From Entomospira culicis (lineage in GTDB: Bacteria; Spirochaetota; Spirochaetia; WRBN01), in contig NZ_CP118181.1 in assembly GCF_028748145.1 (NCBI RefSeq), forward strand, positions 379,433-443,432: a stretch of DNA of 64,000 nt. Reading direction: 5' to 3'. A model generated the notes under the pieces. It was given only the letters and a program-made list of their open reading frames with translations. It did not search any database and had not been told where the DNA came from. Positions within the stretch are counted from its first letter, which is position 1. Each line of letters starts with the position of its first letter. Positions 36,909 to 44,760 of this stretch are shown here, piece after piece. The position numbers were made by a program, and so were the translations under genes.

Positions 36909-37691
36909 TTAGGTAAAACGATACATATAGCCGAGGTAGAAGGTACCACGCACGCTGTTGACGCCACGAATATGGGGATCGATTTGGTCGAAGTTCCCCT
37001 CATCCCAAGCTTTGCTATCCTGAAAGAGACCAATCATTCCACTGATGTTAAAGTTGGCACGAGCATTGAAGGTTACAAAGTGTTGCTTATTTTTGTCGAG
37101 AGGAACATTGAGTCCGATATCAAAGGCGCTAATGAAGTCGACTTTCATTTTTCGGCTGTAGACGTCGTTAAGGGATTTATCGTCGACAAATTTAGGCGCG
37201 GTGGCAATCGAAAAGCCAGGCCCAATCGCGATATACATCCAACCATAGCGAAATTTTGCTAAGAGATCAAACTGAAAGTCGGTAAAGCGCAGGTGTTGAT
37301 CCCAAAGTCCTAAGAGGGATAGCTCCGGAATTTCTATTCCGGGGGCTAGGGTAATCATACTTGCGGTGTGATCAACCACGCGGGTACGGTTACCAAAGGA
37401 GACGAAAAATTCGGGGGTGAGGGCAAACCAATGATTAAAGCCGATGTCGCCGTAAATGCCTAAGGATGTTGCTACGTGATTGTAAGATGCCCCTTGTACT
37501 CGCACCGTATTGGTGAGCAAACCTTGAAGGATCGGATAGAGATCAGTAGGGACAACAGGAAAGAATTTTGTGGTGCTAGAGGTGCCTAAGCCCACGCCTA
37601 CGCGCGCACCCACGGTGTAATTCATTTGTAATGCCTGCGTTTGAAGGGGGAGAAGGAAGGGCAGGATCAACATAGGGATAATTTTTCGCAC
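36909..37691 (-). CDS. Putative outer-membrane beta-barrel protein
   Basis: The 260-residue protein starts with GTG at 37691 and a signal peptide ending near TQALQ (20). The mature part has alternating hydrophobic and polar residues with many aromatic strand ends (GDIGFNHWFALTPEFFVSFG, RYGWMYIAIGPGFSIA, GTFYLGYMYRFT). This suggests an eight- to ten-stranded barrel inserted in the outer membrane. The family was not identified. AAAAGGAG lies about ten bases upstream and overlaps a perfect 14-bp palindrome (37706-37719). No terminator separates it from the tRNA-Arg gene upstream, so it may be read from the tRNA promoter. Confidence 0.7.
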   Translation of the reverse strand: MRKIIPMLILPFLLPLQTQALQMNYTVGARVGVGLGTSSTTKFFPVVPTDLYPILQGLLTNTVRVQGASYNHVATSLGIYGDIGFNHWFALTPEFFVSFGNRTRVVDHTASMITLAPGIEIPELSLLGLWDQHLRFTDFQFDLLAKFRYGWMYIAIGPGFSIATAPKFVDDKSLNDVYSRKMKVDFISAFDIGLNVPLDKNKQHFVTFNARANFNISGMIGLFQDSKAWDEGNFDQIDPHIRGVNSVRGTFYLGYMYRFT

Positions 37692-37755
37692 AACGATATA
37701 ACTCCTTTTGATATCAAAAATAACGAATTTTTACGTATAAAGCAACATGCAAACA

Positions 37756-37829
37756 TGCCCCGAAGAGGATTCGAACCTCCACTCTACCGCTTAGGAGGCG
37801 GTGGCTTTATCCAGTTAAGCTATCGGAGC
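37756..37829 (-). tRNA. tRNA-Arg (anticodon CCT)
   Basis: A 74-nt cloverleaf on the minus strand: acceptor GCTCCGA/TCGGGGC with discriminator A, D arm AGCTTAACTGGATAAAGC, anticodon stem ACCGC/GCGGT around CTCCTAA (anticodon CCT, reading AGG), T arm GAGGTTCGAATCCTC. CCA is not encoded. Confidence 0.93.
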
Positions 37830-37844
37830 AGATAACCATAAGTG

Positions 37845-37873
37845 AGTGTATCACGTTCTTGCAAAAAGATCAA
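37845..37873 (-). promoter_or_regulatory. Promoter for tRNA-Arg
   Basis: On the minus strand TTGATC (37873-37868), 17 bp and TACACT (37850-37845) with extended TG are seen, 15 bp before the tRNA. Confidence 0.6.
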
Positions 37874-37945
37874 GTTTCGTTCGTTTACAAAGAGAGAGCA
37901 TCTATAAGAGATCTAACAGATGCTATCCCTTTGTAATAAGGTTTG

Positions 37946-39205
37946 CTACTTTTTCAGTGCGACGATACCAGGTAGAGCTTTGCCTTCGAGATACTCAAGG
38001 CTAGCGCCACCGCCGGTAGAGACGTGGGACATCTTCTCTGCGAGACCAAACTTATTGACCGCCGCCACCGAGTCGCCGCCACCAACAACGGTGATACCAC
38101 CTTTAGCCTTGAGGCTAGCGACAACTTTAGCGATTTCGTGGGTACCAAATTCAAAGTGCTTAAACTCAAAGACACCAAGTGGACCATTCCAGACCACCGT
38201 CTTGGCATTTTCTAGCGCCTTGGCATAGAGCTCGACACTCTTTTTACCCGCATCAAGACCCATCAGGTTCTCTGGCAGGTCGATAGCGTCAACATAAGTA
38301 GGCTCCACATCAGCAAATTCGGCAGAGGCAAGGTGATCGACGGGCAGAAGAATTTGCACATTCATCTCTTTGGCTTTGGCTAAGAGGCTCTTGGCGGTGT
38401 CGATAAAGTCATCTTCTACGAGGCTCTTACCCACGGTATGTCCCTGCGCTTTGAGGAAGGTGAAGGCCATACCACCACCAATAATAAGGGTGTGTGCGTT
38501 CTTGAGGAGGCTCTCCAATACGGCGATTTTGCTAGATACCTTTGCCCCACCTACGATAGCAACCATCGGTTTTTGGGGATTGCTTACGATCGGATCGAGG
38601 TAGGCAACCTCTTTTTCCATGAGGAATCCCGCGTAAGCTGGTAAGAAGTGCGCAAGCGTCTCGGTGCTGGCGTGGGCGCGGTGTGCGGTACCAAAGGCAT
38701 CGTTTACATAGACTTCGCCAAGGCTTGCGAGCTCTTTGGCCATGGCTTCGCGTTCGCTGGCCTCTTTGCTGGTTTCGCGACTATCAAAGCGGGTGTTCTC
38801 TAGCATAATGATGCCCGATTCAGGGGCGCTATCGCAGACGGCTTGGGCTTGAGTACCGGTGGTCTGTGCGCTAAAGGCTACGGGCTTACCGATGAGATTA
38901 GCAAGGTACTCTGCAACGTTTTTCATACGATTTTTGGCCGCAAAGAAGGTCTCTTGGTCGAGAGATTTGCCCTCTTTTTCCGCCTTTTCTTGGGCTTTTT
39001 TGAAATCTTTTTTGGGATCACCCAAGTGGCTCATTAAGACCAAATAGCGGGGTTTTTGGGCTAGAATGTAGTTAATAGATTCCAATGCTGCCTTAATGCG
39101 GGTGTCGTCTTGGACTTTACCCTCTTTCATTGGCACGTTGAAATCAACACGCATTACCACTTTTTTACCAGCCAAATCGGCTTCACGGATGGTTCGTAGC
39201 TCCAT
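37946..39205 (-). CDS. pgk: Phosphoglycerate kinase
   Basis: From ATG 39205 (AAGGAG six bases upstream) the protein is 419 residues. It transfers phosphate from 1,3-bisphosphoglycerate to ADP in glycolysis. Substrate residues are present in VDFNVPM (Asp21, Asn23), DDTRI (Arg36), LENTRF (Arg139) and FGTAHRAH, and the nucleotide loop near the C-terminus reads TVVGGGDSVAAV. One thing stands out: the normal SHLGRP loop reads SHLGDPKKD, so the Arg that helps bind 3-phosphoglycerate is Asp63, and a charged insertion of roughly 20 residues follows. I have a faint memory of similar sequences in other spirochaetes. It has its own promoter. Confidence 0.95.
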   Translation of the reverse strand: MELRTIREADLAGKKVVMRVDFNVPMKEGKVQDDTRIKAALESINYILAQKPRYLVLMSHLGDPKKDFKKAQEKAEKEGKSLDQETFFAAKNRMKNVAEYLANLIGKPVAFSAQTTGTQAQAVCDSAPESGIIMLENTRFDSRETSKEASEREAMAKELASLGEVYVNDAFGTAHRAHASTETLAHFLPAYAGFLMEKEVAYLDPIVSNPQKPMVAIVGGAKVSSKIAVLESLLKNAHTLIIGGGMAFTFLKAQGHTVGKSLVEDDFIDTAKSLLAKAKEMNVQILLPVDHLASAEFADVEPTYVDAIDLPENLMGLDAGKKSVELYAKALENAKTVVWNGPLGVFEFKHFEFGTHEIAKVVASLKAKGGITVVGGGDSVAAVNKFGLAEKMSHVSTGGGASLEYLEGKALPGIVALKK

Positions 39206-39252
39206 GCTCTTCTCCTTGTTCTTCGACAAAATCTTGAATTTCTTCTTCTTTT

Positions 39253-39280
39253 ATTATACTCAAAAAAGAAGCACTGTAAA
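39253..39280 (-). promoter_or_regulatory. Promoter for pgk
   Basis: On the minus strand TTTACA (39280-39275), 16 bp and a perfect TATAAT (39258-39253). Confidence 0.75.
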
Positions 39281-39339
39281 GATAGTAGCGCACTTTTTTT
39301 TTGTAAGAGCGATTATTTTGAGAATTTCGCCTAATTGGC

Positions 39340-39369
39340 TTGATCTTACAGGGTGAGAGTGGCTATAAT
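39340..39369 (+). promoter_or_regulatory. Promoter producing a leaderless mRNA (membrane protein 39376)
   Basis: TTGATC (39340-39345), 18 bp, perfect TATAAT (39364-39369). CAAGGA then leads into ATG 39376, leaving no room for a leader. Confidence 0.7.
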
Positions 39370-39375
39370 CAAGGA

Positions 39376-40278
39376 ATGAATGCGAATGCGCCTTATTTAT
39401 ACTTGATGGTGGCTAATCCGTACTTTTGGCTCTTTTGCTCGGCGCTCTTCTTGGCGATGGTGCTAGCAAGGGCAACCACGCGCATCAAGCGGAATATCTA
39501 TGCCTACACGGTGCGTCGACGACACTGGCGTACGTTGTTGTTGATGGGCTCCTTATCGGGATTGTCGGCATGGTTTGGCTTAGGGGTGGTTGGCACGCAT
39601 TTTGTTTATGGCTCAACTCCGCTCTGGCTCTATTATGTGACCATCTTACTGGTGGTTTTTCTCTTGATACGCTTTGTGCCCTATAGTGGCTATCTTATCT
39701 TATTGTTGATACTCTTTAGTGGATACACTAGTCATGTGGTGAATCGTCAGTGGACACTTGTTTCGTATCGATCGTTTGAGCGCGAGCCAGTCTTGGGCAT
39801 CTATCACTACGATTTGATGGAGCAACGCGCTGATTTAGTTGTCATGCATCGCCCTACGGAGGTGCTCGATCGTGCAGAACTGGCGCGCAATTGGCATGAG
39901 ATGGGTTTGGTGGCTAATGTGGCTTTTAGCTATGCTAGCTACCCTAAGTGTCCGGTTAATTATCGGGTGCGAGGCTATTTGTTGGAGAGTCGCCCCGAGA
40001 TCTTTTTTGTCTACCCAGCGCGCTACTTCTACCCATTAGACTTTACGATCTTTAATAGTTCGAGCAATGTCGCAGAGGATCCTCATCTCTTTTGGTATCT
40101 TACATTACTCAAACCGATTCTTGGTCTGCGCACCGTGGAGTGGGAGCTTGAAGGGACGTTTGTCAGCGAGGAGACTCCGATGCTCTTTTATCCCTCTACA
40201 CTGCGCCATACGGTGGCACCACTGGAGAGCGATCTGCCTGAACCGTGTCGTTTTTATGCGGATGGGGATAATGACTAG
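39376..40278 (+). CDS. Hypothetical membrane protein
   Basis: From ATG 39376 the protein is 300 residues. Helices lie at about 14-33, 50-73, 78-97 and 100-118. A soluble C-terminal domain of about 180 residues follows, with RSFEREPVLGIYHYDLM, LARNWHEMGLVANVAF and FYPLDFTIFNSSSNV. It is not recognised. The start is fixed by the promoter: TATAAT ends six bases before this ATG, and the preceding in-frame ATG (39340) is part of the -35 box. The neighbouring gene nth follows after 21 bp on the same strand. Confidence 0.75.
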   Translation: MNANAPYLYLMVANPYFWLFCSALFLAMVLARATTRIKRNIYAYTVRRRHWRTLLLMGSLSGLSAWFGLGVVGTHFVYGSTPLWLYYVTILLVVFLLIRFVPYSGYLILLLILFSGYTSHVVNRQWTLVSYRSFEREPVLGIYHYDLMEQRADLVVMHRPTEVLDRAELARNWHEMGLVANVAFSYASYPKCPVNYRVRGYLLESRPEIFFVYPARYFYPLDFTIFNSSSNVAEDPHLFWYLTLLKPILGLRTVEWELEGTFVSEETPMLFYPSTLRHTVAPLESDLPEPCRFYADGDND

Positions 40279-40299
40279 GCAAATGTTTACATTGGGGGA

Positions 40300-40923
40300 A
40301 TGATGAGGCGCGAAAAATCGATTTCTTTGCCCGAGCTTTTAGATAAAATGGAGGCACTGATGCCCCCAATTACACCGATCTATCCAACGGCCTTTGAGGT
40401 GTTAATCTTCTGTATCATCTCGTTGCGCACCAAAGATGAGGTGGCTTATCCCTCCGCTGACCGTCTCTTTACCTTGGGGCGTACTCCGATGGCGATCGCG
40501 AAACTATCGGTAGAAGCGATCGCGCAGGCGATCTATCCTGCGGGGTTTTATCAGCGTAAAGCCAGCCAAATTTGGGCGATTGCACAAGATCTTGCTAGCA
40601 AAGGAATGGAGCAACCGCCTGCTGATCGGGAGGCGCTCTTAACCTATACAGGCGTTGGGCTCAAGACGGCGAATCTGACCTTGTCGCGTGGGTTTAACAT
40701 CCCAGCCATCTGCGTCGATATTCACGTGCATCGTATTGCTAATCGCCTAGGCTTTATTCAGAGTAACGACCCCGATGAGAGCGAGCGTCTGTTGCGGGAG
40801 CATATCCCACAACGCTATTGGAGTAAGATTAACCCCATTTTGGTCTACTGGGGTCAACACTACTGCGGAGCCAAAGCTAAGTGCAATCTCTGCCCCGTAC
40901 GGAGTGATTGTCCTGTTGGCTAG
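40300..40923 (+). CDS. nth: Endonuclease III
   Basis: The 207-residue protein is a base-excision DNA glycosylase/AP lyase for oxidised pyrimidines. The helix-hairpin-helix reads LLTYTGVGLKTANLTL with the catalytic Lys, followed by the catalytic Asp in ICVDIHVHRIANRLG. The C-terminal iron-sulphur ligands are Cys-x5-Cys-x2-Cys-x5-Cys (CGAKAKCNLCPVRSDC), one residue shorter in the first gap than the classical x6. Starts at 40300 and 40303 are both ATG, closely behind GGGGGA. Its TAG stop shares the bases CTAG with the stop of the convergent MFS gene. Confidence 0.92.
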   Translation: MMRREKSISLPELLDKMEALMPPITPIYPTAFEVLIFCIISLRTKDEVAYPSADRLFTLGRTPMAIAKLSVEAIAQAIYPAGFYQRKASQIWAIAQDLASKGMEQPPADREALLTYTGVGLKTANLTLSRGFNIPAICVDIHVHRIANRLGFIQSNDPDESERLLREHIPQRYWSKINPILVYWGQHYCGAKAKCNLCPVRSDCPVG

Positions 40924-42188
40924 GTAGCTTGGCAGGCGCAGAGCAGTTCGGGGGAGTTCTTGCGTTCCTTGTATACGGCGAGGCTAAAGAGCGCGGCAAG
41001 GCTTAGCAGTAAGAGCGATCCGGTAAAGAAGACGGGTTGGAAGTTATTCTGGCTAAAGACGAGCAACTGCGTGCCAAGGAGCGGTCCTAGGGTGAGCCCT
41101 AAGCCGTCAAAGGAGCGGTTGATACCAAAGATTGTCCCTTGTCGATTTGGATGGGCGTAACGCGTAATAAAGTATTGGAGTGCGGGGGTAACGCCACCCA
41201 CAAAGAAGCTCTCGATGGTGCGAATAACCAGCAACGATTGCCAATTAGGCGCGTAGATTTGCGGAATATAAAAGAGCGCTGCCCCCACCACGGCGATAAG
41301 GAGCGTCTTCTCCATCTTGATATGCTTGCTTAGGCGACTAAAGGCGAGTGCTCCTACGGCAACGGCTAAGTTAGCGCTAGCCATAATCGTGCCGTTGATG
41401 CTCCCGATACGATCAGCGAGGGTGGGAATGGCGTGGATCATCTCTTTTACGTAGATAACAAAGAGCGAATTGACCAAGGAGAAGGCAATGGCAATAGAAA
41501 ATGTCATACCAATAAGAAGGATTAAGAAGGGGTGAAGTGCAGGTTTTGCTCGATTTTGTGTAGATTGCGTTGCTTTTTTGTGGAGAGCGGCTTGACTTTT
41601 GGAAGCGTCTTTGGGGACGAATGCCAAGAGCACGCCTAGGGCGATGGCGAGGATTACGACGGTGATTGGGAAGTTGAGGCGTCCACCAAATTGATCGTAG
41701 ACCGCCCCACCGATCATCGGGCCAATGCTCTTGCCTACATAAATGGCCACCTGCAGAAGCGCAAGCGAGGAGACGATCTTACCTTTGGGTGTATAAAAGA
41801 GAATCAATACCGTAGCGGCGGCGATAGAGCCAGTAAAGCCACCTTGCAACGTCTGCAAAATGAGCAGTTGGAGCGGACTCTGCACAAAGCTCATTAAGCC
41901 GACAATCAGAATGCCCGTGGCTAACGCGCGAGCCAGCATCAAGCGTTTACCAAATTTGTCGGCCAAAATGCCCCAAACTGGCATTAAAATCATCATAGCA
42001 AATGAAGGCCCTGCGCTTAAATAGCCTGTCCAGCGTGTGAGTTGTTCTCCTTCGAGGGCAAAGAAGTCGGCTAAAATTAACGGGAGAATCGGTACGGTAA
42101 CGGTAAAGGCAGCGATGGTCAGCATCTCGGCAAAAAGGATCGCCCCGACAATCATTTGCCAACGTGGGTGAGGGTTTGCATTATTCAT
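40920..42188 (-). CDS. MFS drug-efflux-type transporter (copy 1)
   Basis: The 422-residue protein has twelve predicted helices. Motif A reads WGILADKFGKRLML, and the antiporter-type motif C region has LLQVAIYVGKSIGPMIGG, both typical of DHA1 multidrug exporters. A basic loop (KDASKSQAALHKKATQSTQNR) divides the halves. It is closely related to the second copy at 43332-44630. The ATG at 42188 is six bases after the -10 box TACAAT, so the mRNA should be leaderless. The substrate is unknown. Confidence 0.88.
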   Translation of the reverse strand: MNNANPHPRWQMIVGAILFAEMLTIAAFTVTVPILPLILADFFALEGEQLTRWTGYLSAGPSFAMMILMPVWGILADKFGKRLMLARALATGILIVGLMSFVQSPLQLLILQTLQGGFTGSIAAATVLILFYTPKGKIVSSLALLQVAIYVGKSIGPMIGGAVYDQFGGRLNFPITVVILAIALGVLLAFVPKDASKSQAALHKKATQSTQNRAKPALHPFLILLIGMTFSIAIAFSLVNSLFVIYVKEMIHAIPTLADRIGSINGTIMASANLAVAVGALAFSRLSKHIKMEKTLLIAVVGAALFYIPQIYAPNWQSLLVIRTIESFFVGGVTPALQYFITRYAHPNRQGTIFGINRSFDGLGLTLGPLLGTQLLVFSQNNFQPVFFTGSLLLLSLAALFSLAVYKERKNSPELLCACQAT

Positions 42189-42194
42189 GCGATG

Positions 42195-42223
42195 ATTGTA
42201 GCATAGCTAAGGAGAAAAATCAA
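42195..42223 (-). promoter_or_regulatory. Promoter producing a leaderless mRNA (MFS copy 1)
   Basis: On the minus strand TTGATT (42223-42218), 17 bp and TACAAT (42200-42195) with extended TG. Six bases later comes ATG 42188. Confidence 0.75.
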
Positions 42224-42303
42224 GCTTGGCATGCGATTTTCTTAATGGTGAGATTTACCCTGCCGATAGGGTACATATGAGAGATATGTTCGTGGGAGGT
42301 GAT

Positions 42304-43335
42304 ATGAAAAAGTATGCGATATTGATGGTGTGGTGGGCGCTTTTGCCCTTTGGGCTCTTTGCGCAAACGCAGTTGCTTTATCGGGAGGCTAGCGAGCGTC
42401 TTGATGTGGATCACACCTTAGATTTTCTCTTGAAGGGACACTTTAGTGTAACGGTGGAGCAAGGGGATAGTTTTGGGGTTTTTGTCTCGCCGTATATTGC
42501 AAAAAACGCTAAAATTAAACGTCAAAAAGGGCGTTTAGAGATTTCCCTTTCCAAGGGTGGCGAGGTTTATCTGGAAGGAGAAAAGATTCGCATTGTCTTG
42601 GCACGGGGAGAAGAAATTCCGCAGTTGTCGATGAATTTAGCGCGTCCTTGGCGCTTATTTGGAATTGGATCTTCACGGGGAACAACCTCATTTTTTATGA
42701 AAAATATTAAGATAAATAAATTTTTATTAACTTATAGTGCGCAACAAACCATCGATATCCGTAACATTTCCGCCGAGGAGTTTCGTCTGGTGGGCAGTGG
42801 GTCGGGTAAGGGTGAGCTTCATGGCATTCAAGCTAAGCGCATGGATGTGAAGAATAGCGGATCGATGGCGCTTCTCTTAGAGGCAATAACCGCAACCGAA
42901 ATGACGATGCAGAGCAGTGGATCGGCGGAATTTATCCTAAATAATCTCGAGTTGGTGCGTCTTGCTTTAGAAAATAGTGGGTCGATACGTTGGCAGTTGG
43001 ATAATGCGCGCGTGCAAGAGATGCATGCCAAAAGCTCCGGTAGTGCTAAGATAGCGGTGGAGCGTTCGCCGATGCAGTTGGTCGATCTCTCGAATTCGGG
43101 GTCGATGCAGATGAAACACCTTAGCCTTGTCGATCTGTTACGCGTAAAAAGCAGTGGAAGTTTTCACGGAGAATTTATCCTTAAAAATACGTTACATTGG
43201 ATCAAAAATAGTGGATCGGCTAAGCTTACCCTCGCTGGGCAGAGCAAGATCGATCTCCATAATTCAGGAAGCTTACATATTAATGATCAACGTTATCGTG
43301 GTGATTTTAAGGGAATTTTGGCCATTGTCCCTTAG
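42304..43335 (+). CDS. Exported repeat protein with SGS motifs (DUF2807-like beta-helix)
   Basis: From ATG 42304 (GGGAGGTG ribosome site) the protein is 343 residues with a signal peptide ending near GLFAQT (21). The second half contains eight copies of a short motif with Ser-Gly-Ser at intervals of about 18-24 residues: KNSGSM, QSSGSA, ENSGSI, KSSGSA, SNSGSM, KSSGSF, KNSGSA and HNSGSL. Asn-Ser and Ser-Ser alternate strictly through the first seven copies except for order. This is the pattern of the putative auto-transporter adhesin head (DUF2807) parallel beta-helix. It probably sits in the periplasm or at the surface. Its stop shares bases with that of the convergent MFS gene. Confidence 0.8.
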   Translation: MKKYAILMVWWALLPFGLFAQTQLLYREASERLDVDHTLDFLLKGHFSVTVEQGDSFGVFVSPYIAKNAKIKRQKGRLEISLSKGGEVYLEGEKIRIVLARGEEIPQLSMNLARPWRLFGIGSSRGTTSFFMKNIKINKFLLTYSAQQTIDIRNISAEEFRLVGSGSGKGELHGIQAKRMDVKNSGSMALLLEAITATEMTMQSSGSAEFILNNLELVRLALENSGSIRWQLDNARVQEMHAKSSGSAKIAVERSPMQLVDLSNSGSMQMKHLSLVDLLRVKSSGSFHGEFILKNTLHWIKNSGSAKLTLAGQSKIDLHNSGSLHINDQRYRGDFKGILAIVP

Positions 43336-44630
43336 CTCTTGTCGTTGGGGATGTCGGTAGGCGTGGCTGGTTTGGGCGCAATGATGTTAGGCGAGAGCAT
43401 CAAAATGATCACCAGTGCCATCAATAATCCGGCGCTCATGATAAAGGCGCTGTAAAATTGGTTGTCGGATACCACCCATACGCCTAGTGCAGGGCCTAGT
43501 GCCGAACCCACCGCATTGAGCGAGGCGACCAGCCCAAAGACGATGCCGTGTTTATGATTTGGTGCATTGCTAGAGATGAGGTAGTTGAGACCGGGGGTGA
43601 TGCCTCCAACGAAGAAGCTGGCGATGAGCCTGAAGATAAGGAGCATCTGCCAAGAGGTGGCGTAGACTTGTGGAATATAAAAGAGCGCCGCGCCAGTAAG
43701 CGCAATGAGTAAGAGGTGGCTCATGGAGAAGCGCTTACCCATTTTGGCAAAAAAGATCGCACCCAATGCTAGCGTAATGGATGCGCTACCAATAATGATT
43801 CCCGAGATGGTTCCTAAGTCTAAGGTATCGGGGACGATGCTCTTGACGAAGAGTGGGAAGATGGGCGTAACCAAGGAGAAAGAGATGCTGACGATCATAC
43901 CGGCGAGAAGCAAAATCAAGAGGAGCGGGTTCTCTTTAAAGAGCGTGAATTGGAATTTTGATCTTTGGCTTGCTTGTGGATCTTTGGGGCGTCCTTCTAC
44001 TCTATCTTTAGGGACAAAGCGTAAGATAAGGAAGGAAGAGATCGCAAGCAGGATCGCGGTAAAGAGAAAATTGGCGCGTCCACTTAGCTGGGTTTGGTTA
44101 AGTTGATCGAAGCGAAGCAGGTAGTCGTAGAGCGCACCACCGACCAGCGGCCCTAGGCTTCCTCCCATATAAATGGAGACTTGTAATAGCGCGAGCGTCG
44201 TGGCGCTCTTCTCTTTTGGGGTGAAGAAGAGAATGAGTACGGTGGCTGCCGCGATCGACCCCGTGAATGCGCCTTGAAGTAGACGTAAAATGAGCAGTTG
44301 CATCGGACTTTGGACAAAGGTCATGAGGAAGAGTACCACCATGCCCCCCATCATCGCGCGAACCAGCATGAGGCGCTTGCCCATCTTATCGGCGAGTACG
44401 CCCCACACCGGCGAGAGCAACGCCATGGTTGCCCCTTGCGCCACAAACATCCAACCATTCCAGCGCACGAGCTCTTCGCCTTCTAGTCCAAAGAGATCTT
44501 TGAGGATAAAGGCAAGGACAGGCGTGGTGAAGGCATAGGCACCTACGGTAATGCCTTGGGCAATCAATATCGTTAAGACGATGCTTTGCCATCGTGCTAG
44601 GGGAAAGAGGGGTACTTTGATCGGCTTCAT
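43332..44630 (-). CDS. MFS drug-efflux-type transporter (copy 2)
   Basis: The 432-residue, twelve-helix protein is a paralogue of the MFS gene at 40920-42188: both share AFT.TVP.L.FIL-type first helices, VWGVLADKMGKRLMLVRA (motif A), LLQGAFTGSIAAATVLILF and SFFVGGITP. It is likely a drug or metabolite exporter. The ATG at 44630 stands six bases after a weak extended -10 (TG-C-TACTCT), with TAGACG 17 bp upstream; the layout matches the leaderless promoter of its paralogue. The repeat protein gene lies between the two copies on the other strand. Confidence 0.88.
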   Translation of the reverse strand: MKPIKVPLFPLARWQSIVLTILIAQGITVGAYAFTTPVLAFILKDLFGLEGEELVRWNGWMFVAQGATMALLSPVWGVLADKMGKRLMLVRAMMGGMVVLFLMTFVQSPMQLLILRLLQGAFTGSIAAATVLILFFTPKEKSATTLALLQVSIYMGGSLGPLVGGALYDYLLRFDQLNQTQLSGRANFLFTAILLAISSFLILRFVPKDRVEGRPKDPQASQRSKFQFTLFKENPLLLILLLAGMIVSISFSLVTPIFPLFVKSIVPDTLDLGTISGIIIGSASITLALGAIFFAKMGKRFSMSHLLLIALTGAALFYIPQVYATSWQMLLIFRLIASFFVGGITPGLNYLISSNAPNHKHGIVFGLVASLNAVGSALGPALGVWVVSDNQFYSAFIMSAGLLMALVIILMLSPNIIAPKPATPTDIPNDKS

Positions 44631-44636
44631 TTAGTA

Positions 44637-44665
44637 AGAGTAGCATATTTACGCATTAACGTCTA
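44637..44665 (-). promoter_or_regulatory. Weak promoter, leaderless layout (MFS copy 2)
   Basis: On the minus strand TAGACG (44665-44660), 17 bp and TACTCT (44642-44637) with extended TG, then TACTAA and ATG 44630. The boxes are weak but the spacing equals that of copy 1. Confidence 0.45.
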
Positions 44666-44723
44666 TGCATTTAGCGCGAAGAGTAATGATATTATGCGTC
44701 TTATGTTTATCGTGTTCTCATCA

Positions 44724-44752
44724 TTGACATAAACGCGTGAATGGCCTATGAT
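44724..44752 (+). promoter_or_regulatory. Promoter for MATE pump, nearly leaderless
   Basis: TTGACA (44724-44729), 17 bp, TATGAT (44747-44752). ATG 44761 is eight bases further on, so at most about two nucleotides of leader. Confidence 0.75.
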
Positions 44753-44760
44753 AATGGCAT

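Noticed and set aside
42840-43290. CRISPR-like direct repeats in the SGS gene
   Set aside because: The repeats are short coding repeats in one long frame with variable codons and spacing, not identical repeats with spacers.
44290-44538. Plus-strand ORFs opposite the MFS genes
   Set aside because: They are antisense shadows of clearly coding membrane-protein genes and have no ribosome sites or recognisable motifs.
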